39,756 nt of DNA from Acidimicrobiaceae bacterium. GTDB lineage: Bacteria; Actinomycetota; Acidimicrobiia; Acidimicrobiales; RAAP-2. The DNA is taken from positions 66,943-106,698 of the forward strand of contig PLON01000069.1 of NCBI GenBank assembly GCA_003142095.1, given 5' to 3'. The translations under genes were made by a program, and so were the position numbers. Shown piece after piece: positions 17,163 to 28,297 of this stretch (positions are counted from its first letter, which is position 1; every line of letters starts with the position of its first letter). Under the pieces are notes generated by a model. That model made no database searches. It saw only the letters and a list, made by a program, of their open reading frames with translations, and was not told the DNA's origin.

Positions 17163-19757
17163 GTGGTCGCCAGCTTCAGTTGCGTAATCACAACGGACGG
17201 GTCGTAGAGCTTCGCGGTCGCGCCGTCGTTCCCGTCGGCGTCGACGCCGCCAAACACCACACCGAGCGTGCCGCGCGGCGTGTCGTCATTCATGGCGACG
17301 GGAAGGCTGATCGGGCCACTCGGCGCGTTCACCTGCACCTCGTCACCCGTGGCGAGTCCCAATCGGTCGAGGTCAAAGTGGTTGAGCAGCGCCGTCGTCT
17401 TCGCGACGAGGTTGGCGAGCGCGGGAGATCCCTGCATCATGATGCCGTGGTCGTAGAGACGGCGCGAGATGTTAAGCCCGAGGCCGTAGGCGTCAAAGTG
17501 TCCGACGTCGACGCCGCGACCGGCCGCCACTTCATCGAGAGTTGCGATTGTCTGCGTCGTACCGGCGTGCACTGAATCACTCACGAGGGCTCCCGTGAGT
17601 TCGCCGAGACCGACGGTGTTCGTGGAGCGAATACCGGGGAAAGCCATGGGGTCAAGCGGACGGCGTTCAACACGCTCTTTGGCGTGGCCGACGACCACGC
17701 CTTCGTCACTGACGTCGTTCATGATCGAGAGCGCCGGATATCCCGTCGTCTCTTCGATGACCTTCGCGCAAAGCTGAACCGAGTCAATCCCGAGGCTCTG
17801 ACCGCAGGCTTCCGCCAATTCCGCGGCGATCGCGACGTCGGGCCAGGCCGATCCGGGAGGCACGATCTTCGCTGTGACGTTGGTCACGCGACCTTCGATG
17901 TTGGTGACGGTACCGTGGCGCTCGTGCTGCACAGCGGCCGGGAGTACCACGTCGGCATAGGCGAGAGTCTTGCCACCGTGACCCGTAACGACCACGACCT
18001 TGGCTGCTTCGAGAGCCGCGGTCGCGCCCTCGACGTCGAGCACGTTGCCGAGGAGACATCCCCCGAGCAACAAGACCGCCGTCTGTTGCCCGGTGCGCAT
18101 CGCTTCGAGCTGTTCCAGCGTTCTTCGTCCTTCGCACTTTTCGTCGTAGCCGCGACCGGGTCGAAGGCGCGGACCGAGACCCATGTCGAGCGCGCCGCGA
18201 ACGTTCGCGCGGCGCAGCGCTGGCAGGAACGTGGCCGCAGGAAAGGCCTCGGCCAGAGTGCGAATGGCGGTCTCGAGAACACTGGCCGACTCGGCCATGT
18301 TGGGACGCCCGACGATGAAGACCACGCCGTCGCCGTTCTCACCAATCAGCCGCCGCGCGGCGTCAAGTTGAGCGTCGGTGACCGTCGAGTCCTTCGCGAC
18401 TTTGCCGTCGCTGGTCGCGAGCGCCTTCGCAACAACGTGGGCCTCGCCCGGGCGCACCGGCATCGACACCGTCGCGAGCGAACGCAGCGCGCTCGGGCCG
18501 AAGGTGAATTCGATCAGTGAGTTCTTCCGCTGTACGAAGTTCTCGCGCAGACGCAAGAACAGCACCGGCAGTTCCTCGCGAATGTCGCCCGTCAGGGTGA
18601 CAACAACCCGCGCGTGGGCGGCGTCGTCGATTGTCGCCGCGGGAAGCGCTTGGATGAACGCACCGTCAAGGCCGTCGTCGTACTGCGCGTCGAGGTGATC
18701 GCTCGAGAGGACCCCGCGCACGAAGCGCTCCCAGGCGAAGGCGCCCTCGTTCGTGAGGGCCGCGCCACCAATGGCGCCCACGCCGTTCGGCGTCGACGAG
18801 GCGTCTTGAAGAATCGAGGCGGCGCGGCTCAGCGCTTCGCCCCATGTGGCCTCACGCAGCGTCCCGTTCTCTCGCACGAGTGGTTGGCGGATTCGAGAAG
18901 AGGCGCGTAACGGGTCGACGTCACCCTCGTGACCATCGATGGCGTCGAGGGTGAAACGCCCTTTGTCGCAGAGCCAGCCGTGGTTGACCGGCTCGGAGTC
19001 GACCCCGAGCAGACGCGTCAGGCGGTTACCCGACGACTGGACGGCGACGCGACACCCAACGGCACAGGTGGTGCAAGTGCTCTCGACCTGCTCCAAATCC
19101 CAGGGACGAGCCGTGAATCGATAGGGCTTCGCGGTGAGGGCGCCGACGGGGCAGATCTGGACCGTGTTGCCGGAGAAGGTTGAATCGAATGGTTCGGTCG
19201 GTGAGGGAGCCACCTCGATGAGGTCGCCACGACCGGAGAAGGCGATCTCGGTGTCGCCGGAGACCTCCGCGCTAAAGCGAGTGCAGCGCGCGCACTGGAT
19301 GCAGCGCTCACGGTCCAACAAGACCAGTTCACCGATTTCGATGGGCTTGACGAAGTGGCGCTTCTCCTCAATAAATCTTGTCTCGCCTGAACCGTGGGCC
19401 AGCGTCTGATCCTGCAGGGGGCACTCGCCCCCCTTGTCGCAAACGGGACAGTCGAGGGGGTGATTGGCGAGCAAGAACTCCAAGACCCCGTCTTGAGCTT
19501 TCTTCACCTTTTCGGAGTCCGTGATAATGCTCATGCCGTCGTTGACCTTGATGTAGCAGGCCGGCTGCAGCGTAGGGCCACGGGGACCGTCGACTTCGAC
19601 GAGGCACATGCGACACATGCCGACGGGCTCCATACGTGGGTGGTAGCAGAAACGCGGTACGTAGTGGCCCGCGCGTTCGGCCACTTCAATCACCAGTTCG
19701 CCCGGGGCCGCTTCGATACTTCGACCGTTCACGGAGACGGTCACGGAGGTCTTCACT

Positions 19758-19765
<8 letters not shown>
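17159..19765 (-). CDS. nuoG: NADH-quinone oxidoreductase subunit G
   Basis: The large iron-sulfur subunit of complex I, 868 aa from the chosen start. Clusters: a [2Fe-2S] site with Cys 40, 51, 54 and 70; the His/Cys cluster in HPLDCPVCDKGGECPLQD; CIQCARCTRF plus a distal CPVGAL; and a further cluster in STCTTCAVGCRVAV with WLCDKGRF, at the front of a molybdopterin-oxidoreductase-like domain that carries no cofactor function in complex I. The frame stays open into nuoF. I place the start at TTG 19765 because GGAGGG lies 7 bases upstream (19778-19773). An ATG at 19783 is possible but would lie before that site. It overlaps nuoF by 8 bases. Confidence 0.94.
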
Positions 19766-21061
<1,296 letters not shown>

Positions 21062-21062
<1 letters not shown>

Positions 21063-21679
21063 TATTTCTTCTCCTCTTCGCGCTTGTCGCGAGCCGCTTT
21101 CGCGTCGCTGCGTTCGGACGCGACATCGCTCTTACTCGCACGAAGTCCCCCGGAACGCCGGACGCGAATCAGCGTGCCGTGGCTCGGAATGTCGTGGTCG
21201 CGTCGTCCGGTCTTCAGCTCATCGACCATCGCGTCAAAGGCGTCCGGCGTGGTGGTGCGTACGTAGCGATGGTTCACTTGCACGCACGGCGCGATGTTGC
21301 AGTCCGCCAAGCACTCGGTCTCTTCCAATGTGAAGAGCCCATCGTCGGAGGTGGAACCAACGGCACAGCCGAGCGTCTCGCTCGCGTGTTCGAGGAGTTC
21401 GATCCCGCCAGCCAATAGACAGGCAACGTTGGTGCAGACGCCGACCACGTACTTGCCGACGGGTTCGAGGTGGTACATGTCGTAAAAGCTGGCCGTTCCG
21501 CGCACGTCGGCCGGCGTCGTGCCCGTGAGTTCCGCGACTTCGGCGATGCCTTCATCCGTTAAATACCCGTCTTGCTCTTGGGCCAAGTGCAGGAGCGGCA
21601 ACATGGCCGAACGCTTGCGCGGATACAGGGCGACAATTTCCTCGGCCCGTTGGCGCAGATCACTACGAAGGTGGCTCAT
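21062..21679 (-). CDS. nuoE: NADH-quinone oxidoreductase subunit E
   Basis: The [2Fe-2S] thioredoxin-fold subunit next to NuoF, 205 aa. Cluster ligands are the Cys pair in VCTNVACLL and the second pair in CLADCNIAPCVQVN. The helical front is MSHLRSDLRQRAEEIVALYP. The frame is open far upstream, but the ATG at 21679 overlaps the nuoD stop as ATGA and gives the usual N-terminus. After about residue 165 comes a charged, Lys/Arg/Glu-rich tail of about 40 residues that looks disordered. Confidence 0.95.
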
Positions 21680-23031
21680 CGGTCGACCTCGCCCATAATC
21701 GGATCGACCGTCGAGATGACGGTGATGGCGTCGGAGAGCATGCCGCCTCGCATGAGGAGCGGCACCGCCTGGAGGTTCACGAAACTCGGCGCGCGCACGT
21801 GCAGTCGGTACGGCTTCGGGCCGCCGTCGGCCACGATGTAGCAGGCCAGTTCTCCCCGCGGTGATTCGATCGCGCTGTAGACCTCGCCGGGGGGAACCAT
21901 GAAGCCTTCGGTGAAGAGCTTGAAGTGGTGAATGAGCGCTTCCATCGACTCGTCGATGCGGGCGCGCGGTGGTGGCGTGACCTTGGGATCTTGACTGCGG
22001 TAGTCGCCGCGCGGCATCTTTTCGAGGCACTGGCGAATAATGCGCACCGATTCGCGCATCTCGTTGAGGCGAATGGCGTACCGGTCGAAGTTGTCGCCGT
22101 AGGTGCCGACGATGACGTCGAACTCCACCTGGTCGTAGGCGAGGTACGGCATCGTGCGGCGGAGATCCCACGGCACGCCCGTTGAGCGCAGCACCGGACC
22201 CGTAACGCCGAGGGCCAACGCCTCTTCGGCGTTGATCGGCGCCACGCCCACCATTCGACCGCGAAATATTGGCTGACCCGTCAAGAGCTCGTCGTACTCG
22301 AAGGTGCGCTCGTAGATGGTGTCGCAGATGACGAGCACGTCATCTTCCCAGCCGTCGGGCAGGTCGGCCGCGACGCCACCCGGACGCACGTAGTTGAGAT
22401 TCATGCGCAGGCCGGCCGTCTTTTCGAAGAAAGCCAGGATCAGCTCACGTTCGCGAAAGCCGTAGATCATCGTCGAGGTCGAGCCAACGTCCATGCCGTT
22501 GGTGGCGATCCACACCAGGTGCGAGGTGATGCGGTTGAGTTCGGCCATCATCATGCGAATCCAGATGGCCCGCTCGGGAATCTCGATGGCCAGCAGTTTC
22601 TCGACGGCCATCGAGTAGCAGAGTTCGTTGCCGATCGGACTTAGGTAGTCCATGCGCGTCACGTTGGTCGCGCCCTGGATGTAGCTGAGCACTTCGCCGG
22701 TCTTTTCCATGCCGGTGTGCAGGTAGCCAATGATCGGCTTCGTGCGAAGCACGTACTCGCCGTCGAGTTCGAGCATGAGACGCAGAACCCCGTGAGTTGA
22801 CGGGTGGGCCGGGCCCATGTTGATGATCATCGTCTCGTCGTCGCGACGCTCGTAGTCGACGTCGTTCGGATCGAGGGTTAGGTCGCTCGTGCGAAGAACG
22901 GCCCCGAGCTCGCGACCGAGTTCGTCGACGTTGGTGGCGCTACGGGACTGAAGGCCCTGAGGGCCTTCGGAGGTCTCGGCGGCGATGAGGTCGCTGCGCT
23001 CAGCGACGCGGACGGTGAGTTCGTCGCTCAT
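21676..23031 (-). CDS. nuoD: NADH-quinone oxidoreductase subunit D
   Basis: The 49-kDa-type subunit forming the quinone pocket with NuoB, 451 aa. Conserved stretches include NMGPAHPSTHGVLRLMLELDGE (with the quinone-site His), PIIGYLHTGMEK, YLSPIGNELCYSMAVEKLL, and the C-terminal DPIMGEVDR. About 60 residues before the core are polar and poorly conserved, so the real start could be slightly later, but the ATG at 23031 gives an ATGA overlap with the nuoC stop and is favoured. Confidence 0.96.
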   Translation of the reverse strand: MSDELTVRVAERSDLIAAETSEGPQGLQSRSATNVDELGRELGAVLRTSDLTLDPNDVDYERRDDETMIINMGPAHPSTHGVLRLMLELDGEYVLRTKPIIGYLHTGMEKTGEVLSYIQGATNVTRMDYLSPIGNELCYSMAVEKLLAIEIPERAIWIRMMMAELNRITSHLVWIATNGMDVGSTSTMIYGFRERELILAFFEKTAGLRMNLNYVRPGGVAADLPDGWEDDVLVICDTIYERTFEYDELLTGQPIFRGRMVGVAPINAEEALALGVTGPVLRSTGVPWDLRRTMPYLAYDQVEFDVIVGTYGDNFDRYAIRLNEMRESVRIIRQCLEKMPRGDYRSQDPKVTPPPRARIDESMEALIHHFKLFTEGFMVPPGEVYSAIESPRGELACYIVADGGPKPYRLHVRAPSFVNLQAVPLLMRGGMLSDAITVISTVDPIMGEVDR

Positions 23032-23522
23032 CGCGGTCCCGGCGCTTCCTTGAACTGAATGGGAATCTTTCCGACGGCGTAGTCCTTACGCAGCGGGTGT
23101 CCTTCCCAGTCCTCGGGCATCAAGATGCGCGTCAGGTCGGGGTGCCCGTCGAAGAGCACGCCGAAGAGGTCGAATGCTTCGCGCTCCATGGCTTCGGTCC
23201 CGGGGTAGAGATGAAAGAGCGTGGGCACGCGCGGCTCGTCGTCGCCGGCCTGCACCCGGATACGCACGCGCTGGCGCTTCGAGAGACTGAGCAGGTTCAC
23301 GACGATCTCGAAGCGAGTCGCCTTCACGTCGTCGGGCAGCGGTCGCGTCAAGTGCTCGAGGTAGTCCACGACGCAGAGATCGACGCACATCTCGAAGTGA
23401 TCGTCCTTAAAGGCACGCACGAGCTCGACGTAGTCGTCAATGGTCGGAAAGCATCCGAGGTCGCTCGCCAACACGTCGGCGGTAACGACTCCTGGGGGGG
23501 CCGTAAGGGGTAGGGGGATCAC
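23028..23522 (-). CDS. nuoC: NADH-quinone oxidoreductase subunit C
   Basis: The 30-kDa-type peripheral subunit, 164 aa. It carries the family signature near the C-terminus: [11 protein letters not shown]-type sequence (here [20 protein letters not shown]), then [16 protein letters not shown]. It is separate from nuoD, not fused as in E. coli. The GTG start at 23522 overlaps the nuoB stop (GTGA). Confidence 0.95.
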   Translation of the reverse strand: MIPLPLTAPPGVVTADVLASDLGCFPTIDDYVELVRAFKDDHFEMCVDLCVVDYLEHLTRPLPDDVKATRFEIVVNLLSLSKRQRVRIRVQAGDDEPRVPTLFHLYPGTEAMEREAFDLFGVLFDGHPDLTRILMPEDWEGHPLRKDYAVGKIPIQFKEAPGPR

Positions 23523-24082
23523 TTCGGCGTTCCCAACCTCACGGCGACGGGGACTTCAGGAGTCCAAACATTCGACTGGTCCGCGACGTGCGTGGGACGA
23601 CCCTCGCTGCGGCGCTTCAAGATCTCGCCGGTGCGAATCTGCTCATGCAACGTCAAAATCGCGTGCATTAGCGTCTCGGGGCTGGGCGGGCATCCGGGCG
23701 CGTAGACATCCACCGGGACAATCTGGTCAACGCCCTGAACGATGGCGTAGTTGTTGAACATGCCACCCGATGAGGCGCATACGCCCATCGAGATGACCCA
23801 CTTGGGCTCCATCATCTGGTCGTAGACCTGACGAAGCACGGGGGCCATCTTCTGGCTGACACGACCGGCGACGATCATGAGGTCGGCCTGGCGCGGGGAG
23901 TTGCGAAAGACCTCCATGCCGTAGCGAGCGAGGTCGTAGTCGGCGGCGCCGGCCGCCATCATCTCGATGGCGCAGCACGCAAGACCGAAGGTCGCGGGCC
24001 ACACCGAGGCGCGTCTGGCCCAGCGCACGAGGTCTTCGACTTGGCCGGTAAGAAAGTTGTGCTGGAGGTCTTCGAGGGCCAC
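23519..24082 (-). CDS. nuoB: NADH-quinone oxidoreductase subunit B (cluster N2)
   Basis: Holds the terminal [4Fe-4S] cluster N2 that reduces quinone, 187 aa. The tandem Cys pair lies in [11 protein letters not shown] (about residues 35-36), the third Cys in [14 protein letters not shown] and the fourth in [13 protein letters not shown]. The GTG start at 24082 shares one base with the nuoA stop. The C-terminal 30 residues are polar and variable. Confidence 0.96.
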   Translation of the reverse strand: MALEDLQHNFLTGQVEDLVRWARRASVWPATFGLACCAIEMMAAGAADYDLARYGMEVFRNSPRQADLMIVAGRVSQKMAPVLRQVYDQMMEPKWVISMGVCASSGGMFNNYAIVQGVDQIVPVDVYAPGCPPSPETLMHAILTLHEQIRTGEILKRRSEGRPTHVADQSNVWTPEVPVAVRLGTPK

Positions 24083-24534
24083 TACGCAGCCTTGTCGGGG
24101 TCGGCACCGATGCGCACGATGGTGGACGAGCTCGTGCGCGCGGGCATGCCGGGCACCAGGTGCTTGGCGGGACCCCAGGTGAGAGCGCCCTCCGCAACCA
24201 AGAAGAGGAGCGCGCCAAAAACGGCGAGCGAGAATATGAGAACTTCAACGAGTCCGAAGACGCCGAGCTGGCGAAAGACGACCGCGAAGGGGTACATAAA
24301 GACGACCTCGATGTCGAAGATCACGAAAATCATCGCTACGAGGTAGAACCGCACCGGAAAGCGCTGAGGAGGTTCCGCCTCGGGGACAATCCCACACTCG
24401 TAGGGTGCCAATTTCGCGTCACTGGGCCGCTTGTGCGGCGCAAGGAGACTCGACGCTACAAACGATCCTGACGCGAACAGCGCTCCAAGGATGAGGAGTC
24501 CAAGTATTGAGATGTACTGGTCCACGTCCATCAT
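24082..24534 (-). CDS. nuoA: NADH-quinone oxidoreductase subunit A, first gene of nuo operon
   Basis: A three-helix membrane subunit of complex I, 150 aa. It shows the family pattern [40 protein letters not shown] (conserved acidic residues within helix 2) and a third helix, followed by a polar tail of about 35 residues longer than usual. ATG codons at 24534 and 24531 are adjacent; GAGGT about 9 bases upstream favours the first. It opens the nuo transcript, divergent from the reductase gene with 66 bases between starts. I saw no leaderless -10 for this gene and no Rex-type operator. Confidence 0.94.
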   Translation of the reverse strand: MMDVDQYISILGLLILGALFASGSFVASSLLAPHKRPSDAKLAPYECGIVPEAEPPQRFPVRFYLVAMIFVIFDIEVVFMYPFAVVFRQLGVFGLVEVLIFSLAVFGALLFLVAEGALTWGPAKHLVPGMPARTSSSTIVRIGADPDKAA

Positions 24535-24588
24535 TTCTACCAGACCTCACGAGGCCCTCTGTCGGGTTCGCGGGGTAGGTCAACGACG

Positions 24589-24594
24589 TAGGCT
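24589..24594 (+). promoter_or_regulatory. -10 element of a leaderless promoter for the reductase gene
   Basis: TAGGCT fits the actinobacterial -10 consensus TANNNT and ends six bases before the GTG at 24601, so transcription would start at or near the start codon. No convincing -35 box is seen about 17 bases upstream. Confidence 0.6.
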
Positions 24595-24600
24595 GGTCGC

Positions 24601-25941
24601 GTGAAAAGTCTCGGAGACATGGTCGCAAAGCCGACCACCTACGACGTCGTCATTGTCGGCGGCGGCCCGAGCGGGTCGGCCTGCGCGTACTGGCTGGCGT
24701 CGGCCGGTTGGTCGGTGTGTCTCATTGAGAAGAAGCACTTCCCGCGTGAGAAGACCTGCGGCGACGGTCTCACCCCGCGCTCGGTCTATCAGCTCGCCGA
24801 GATGGGCCTCGAGGGCATCGTCGCTTCGAACGGCCACCGCTACCAGGGCCTACGGGGCTTCGGCTTCGGCGCACAGCTCGACATGAAGTGGCCCGAACAC
24901 CCGGTCTTTCCGAACTACGGCTACACCATCACGCGTTTTAACTTGGACGGACTCGTCGCGGAGAACGCCGAGAAATACGGCGCCACCGTACTGAACGGCG
25001 TCGAGGCAGTTGACCTTCTCCAGCCGACTCCCGGTCGCGACAAAGCGCTCGTTGGAGCGGCCGGTGTCGTTGTGAAGGATAAGGACACCGGAGCCACCGC
25101 GGAGATTCGCGGGCGCTACCTCGTGGTCGCCGATGGGCAGAACTCTCGGCTCGGTCGCGAACTCGGCGTCACGCGTAACCGTGACTGGCCTCTCGGGATG
25201 GCGCTACGTGGTTACTACACGAGTGATCGTCATGACGAACCGTGGATCGACTCTCACCTCGACATCCGTGACACCAACGGCGAAGTGGTGCCCGGATACG
25301 GCTGGATCTTTCCTTTGGGTGACGGACGCGTCAACGTCGGCGTTGGACTTCTTTCGACCGGCGGAAACTGGAAGGGCGTCAACACGACGAAACTTCAGGA
25401 GTACTTCGTGGCCCAAACTGCGGACGCCTGGGGTCTAAATGACGAGACGAACTGCGGTCCACCGACGGGCGGCCGCCTTCCGATGGGTCTTTCCATTGGT
25501 CCGCGCGTGGGACGAAACACTCTGACGATCGGCGACGCGACCGGCATGGTGAATCCCTTCAACGGTGAAGGCATCGCCTACGGCTACGAGTCAGGTCGCC
25601 TGGCCGCCGCCGTCCTCGGTGAAGCGTTGCTCGCGAACGATAACGACGTCCTCGCGCTCTACGACGAACGACTGGACGCCGCCTACGGCGACTACTTCCG
25701 CGTGGGGCGCGCCTTCGTGCGCATGATCTCGGAACCGAAGATCCTGCAGATCTGCGTGACCTCGGGCATGCGCATACCGCCTCTCATGCGCGAGTTGTTA
25801 AAGATCATGGCGAACCTGATGAACAACGCCGACAAGGGTCCGGCCGAACTGGGGTACCGCGCCATGACGCGCCTGGCCAGCGCCATTCCCGAACAGGCCT
25901 GGCAGCTCGTCTTCAACGACAAGAAAGAGTTGACGGCCTAG
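24601..25941 (+). CDS. Geranylgeranyl reductase family flavoprotein (probable menaquinone reductase, MenJ-like)
   Basis: An FAD-dependent reductase of 446 aa. It has the dinucleotide motif YDVVIVGGGPSGSACAYWLA (about residues 14-33), the family's EKKHFPREKTCGDGLTPRSV segment, and GDATGMVNPFNGEGIAYGYESGR. Relatives reduce double bonds of polyprenyl chains; in mycobacteria MenJ saturates one isoprene of menaquinone. The position next to nuoA, which uses menaquinone, supports that role but does not prove it. The GTG at 24601 is preceded by TAGGCT six bases upstream, so the message is probably leaderless. ATG at 24619 is an alternative. The stop overlaps the stop of the convergent membrane protein gene. 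Confidence 0.88.
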   Translation: MKSLGDMVAKPTTYDVVIVGGGPSGSACAYWLASAGWSVCLIEKKHFPREKTCGDGLTPRSVYQLAEMGLEGIVASNGHRYQGLRGFGFGAQLDMKWPEHPVFPNYGYTITRFNLDGLVAENAEKYGATVLNGVEAVDLLQPTPGRDKALVGAAGVVVKDKDTGATAEIRGRYLVVADGQNSRLGRELGVTRNRDWPLGMALRGYYTSDRHDEPWIDSHLDIRDTNGEVVPGYGWIFPLGDGRVNVGVGLLSTGGNWKGVNTTKLQEYFVAQTADAWGLNDETNCGPPTGGRLPMGLSIGPRVGRNTLTIGDATGMVNPFNGEGIAYGYESGRLAAAVLGEALLANDNDVLALYDERLDAAYGDYFRVGRAFVRMISEPKILQICVTSGMRIPPLMRELLKIMANLMNNADKGPAELGYRAMTRLASAIPEQAWQLVFNDKKELTA

Positions 25942-27029
25942 ACGGCCTTCGAGCTCGAGTTCTCCATGCGCGACAAGAGCGTGTTCGTGAGACTCGCGAG
26001 CAGTGGCTTTGCCTTGGTGAACGATCCGACGATCGCGCTGAGTGTTACTTCGTAGTGCCCGTGAGTGATGATGACCATGACGAGTTGCAACTTGGACTTC
26101 ACGCTCGGCACACTTAACGAGACGACTCCCCCGCGCGACCAGCCCTTAGTGAAGGTCGTGGGCCGCCAGTTGGTCGCCACGTTCGTCGCGGGATTGGTCA
26201 ACCCGAAGCCCGACATGATGATGTCGGCGCTCGACGTGACGAAGCACGAACCGAAGTTGTGCCTGGACATCTCCTTCGTGTCCTTATCAACCATCGTCGT
26301 CGTTCGGTAGTACTGCGAGGTCGACGCGAGTTCGATCCCCTCTTTCGCGTTGGTATTGAAAATCGGGGAAGACACCTGATAGTCGGGTAACTGTCCGGCG
26401 GCTCCGTAAACGCGATCCTTCTTGTTCGTGACCCCGAGGCACTTTTGAAACACCGCGGCCGACTTGTCGAAACCCGTATCCTTCGCGGGCGTGGTGGTGG
26501 TCGTCGAGGTGTAGACCTTGCTCGACGGAGGCACGAGGTAATTCAAAATCGTCTCCGACGTTTTATACCAGCCACTCGGCAGGTCGTTCAAGGTCAGATT
26601 CACGTGGCGGGCGTCGCCGAGTTCTTGCGCTGCGCTGCTGCCGCGATTGAACCACGCGGCGATGCCGCCCGCGAAGCTCGCGAGAATGACGATCGCGACG
26701 ATCGCAAAGACACCGGCGCGTCGTCGACGTTGCGTAACGACACCACCGTGTTCAACCACCACCGTGCGCAAGAGTTCGTAGTCAACCTGGTCACGGTGAC
26801 GCCAGCAGTAGCGAACGCCGCCGATCGTTGCGAACAACAACATCTGATGCGAGATGCGCACGAGTTCGAGATTCGAGATTTCGCTCCACGGCGTCTGCCA
26901 CGTGACGGGAGGTATGCCCGCGAGCTGGGTTAATCCGGCGTCGTCGGTGAGCAGGGTTACCGGCGACGTCGGTCCGTTCGGGACAAATGGTGGGCGGACC
27001 GCCCAGTCTTCGCTGCGAATACTTGTCAC
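25938..27029 (-). CDS. Single-pass membrane protein with cytoplasmic PH-like domain, unknown function
   Basis: A 363-aa protein I cannot name. Residues about 25-95 look like a bacterial PH-like fold with alternating strands (LLTDDAGLTQLAGIPPVTWQ, WSEISNLELVRISHQMLLFA, VDYELLRTVVVEHGG). An RRRR stop-transfer run at 101-104 precedes one membrane helix (about 105-126). The rest, with a Thr-rich linker near 175-185 and two Cys residues (QKCLG, GSCFV) that could pair, should be outside the cell. The GTG start overlaps the hemL stop by 4 bases, so it is coupled to the heme operon, though nothing in it suggests a heme role. The 3' end overlaps the stop of the convergent reductase gene. Confidence 0.75.
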   Translation of the reverse strand: MTSIRSEDWAVRPPFVPNGPTSPVTLLTDDAGLTQLAGIPPVTWQTPWSEISNLELVRISHQMLLFATIGGVRYCWRHRDQVDYELLRTVVVEHGGVVTQRRRRAGVFAIVAIVILASFAGGIAAWFNRGSSAAQELGDARHVNLTLNDLPSGWYKTSETILNYLVPPSSKVYTSTTTTTPAKDTGFDKSAAVFQKCLGVTNKKDRVYGAAGQLPDYQVSSPIFNTNAKEGIELASTSQYYRTTTMVDKDTKEMSRHNFGSCFVTSSADIIMSGFGLTNPATNVATNWRPTTFTKGWSRGGVVSLSVPSVKSKLQLVMVIITHGHYEVTLSAIVGSFTKAKPLLASLTNTLLSRMENSSSKAV

Positions 27030-28297
27030 GCCGTCATCTCTTTCGCCGCATCGGCCGCGATACTCACGGTGCGCTCCAACTCCGCAACCGTGTGAGCAAG
27101 CGAGATAAAGAAGATCTCGTACGCACCGGGGGCGAGCGCCACGCCGCGCGAGAGCATGGCGTGAAAGAACCTCTTGTAGAGGCCGTTCTCGTTGAGAACC
27201 TTCGCCTCGGCGAAGTTTCGCGGTACGGTCGCCTCTCCCTCACTGAGATAGAGCCCCATCAGCGCACCGACGTTCGGTGCGAGGGCGTAGATCCCGGCGT
27301 CACGAAAAGCGGTCTCTAGGTCAGCGGCGAAGTTCTTCACCCGTCCCGCGAGTAAGGCCAAGTCGTCGATCGTGACGTGATCGAGCACGGCGACGCCGGC
27401 CGCGGTGGCGAGGGGGTTGCCCGACAACGTGCCCGCCTGGTAGACGGGACCGAGGGGAGCCAACGAGGCCAGCACTTTCTTCGAACCACCGAATGCCCCA
27501 ACGGGTAGTCCCCCGCCGATGACTTTGCCAAAGGACCACAGGTCCGGTGTGACCGAGAAGAACTCTTCGGCCCCGCCGATCGCGAGACGAAAACCAGTGA
27601 TGACCTCATCGAAAATAAGAAGCGCGCCGACACGATCGCACTCCGCGCGCAGATCCGCGAGGAACCCGGGATTCGGCGCGACGAGGTTCATATTCGCCGC
27701 GACCGGCTCGACGAGTACGGCCGCGATCGAGTCATTGAGCGTGGGAACCTCGTTGTACGGCGCCACGATCGTGTCGGCGACGGCGCCCGCGGTGACACCG
27801 GCCGATCCCGGAAGACCCATCTGCGCCACGCCGCTTCCGCCCGCGACGAGAAGCGCGTCGGAGTGTCCGTGGTAGCAGCCGTCAAATTTCACGATCTTGT
27901 CGCGACCGGTGTAGCCGCGCGCGAGGCGGACGGCACTCATCACGGCTTCGGTCCCCGAAGAGACAAGTCGAACTTGTTCAAGGCCGCGAACGCGCGACAC
28001 CATCGCTTCAGCGAGCAACACTTCTCCGGGCGTCGGGGCGCCGAAGGTCGTGCCCTTGATCGCCGCGTCGCGTACAACGTCCACGACCACAGGGTGTGCA
28101 TGACCGAGCAACGACGCCCCATATGACTGGACGTAATCGAGATACTCGTTGCCTTCGACGTCCGTGACGTAGGCGCCCCTACCGCTCGCGACCGTGTAGG
28201 GCGTGCCGCCAACCGAGCGAAAGGAACGCACCGGAGAGTCGACGCCGCCAGGGATGACGGCTTGGGCCCGTTCGAACCAGGCCTGGTTTGAACTCAA
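27026..28297 (-). CDS. hemL: Glutamate-1-semialdehyde 2,1-aminomutase
   Basis: A PLP enzyme that makes 5-aminolevulinate from glutamate-1-semialdehyde, the second step of the C5 pathway; 423 aa. The N-terminal half has the signature VIPGGVDSPVRSFRSVGGTP, then YLDYVQSYGASLLGHAHP, and SSGTEAVMSAVRLARGYTGRDKIVKFDGCYHGH. LIFDEVITGFRLA and SFGKVIGGGLPVGAFGG follow, the latter with the PLP Lys. The TTG start overlaps the hemB stop as TTGA, and its stop overlaps the next gene, so it is coupled on both sides. Paired with HemA in the same cluster, it confirms the C5 route to tetrapyrroles. Confidence 0.96.
   Translation of the reverse strand: MSSNQAWFERAQAVIPGGVDSPVRSFRSVGGTPYTVASGRGAYVTDVEGNEYLDYVQSYGASLLGHAHPVVVDVVRDAAIKGTTFGAPTPGEVLLAEAMVSRVRGLEQVRLVSSGTEAVMSAVRLARGYTGRDKIVKFDGCYHGHSDALLVAGGSGVAQMGLPGSAGVTAGAVADTIVAPYNEVPTLNDSIAAVLVEPVAANMNLVAPNPGFLADLRAECDRVGALLIFDEVITGFRLAIGGAEEFFSVTPDLWSFGKVIGGGLPVGAFGGSKKVLASLAPLGPVYQAGTLSGNPLATAAGVAVLDHVTIDDLALLAGRVKNFAADLETAFRDAGIYALAPNVGALMGLYLSEGEATVPRNFAEAKVLNENGLYKRFFHAMLSRGVALAPGAYEIFFISLAHTVAELERTVSIAADAAKEMTA

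Noticed and set aside
15963-17207. 414-codon open frame on the plus strand
   Set aside because: It is antisense to nuoH, with the same Asp/Glu/His/Arg-rich shadow composition and no family pattern.
24535-24600. Rex operator between nuoA and the reductase gene
   Set aside because: No TGTGA...TCACA or similar palindrome is present in these 66 bases.
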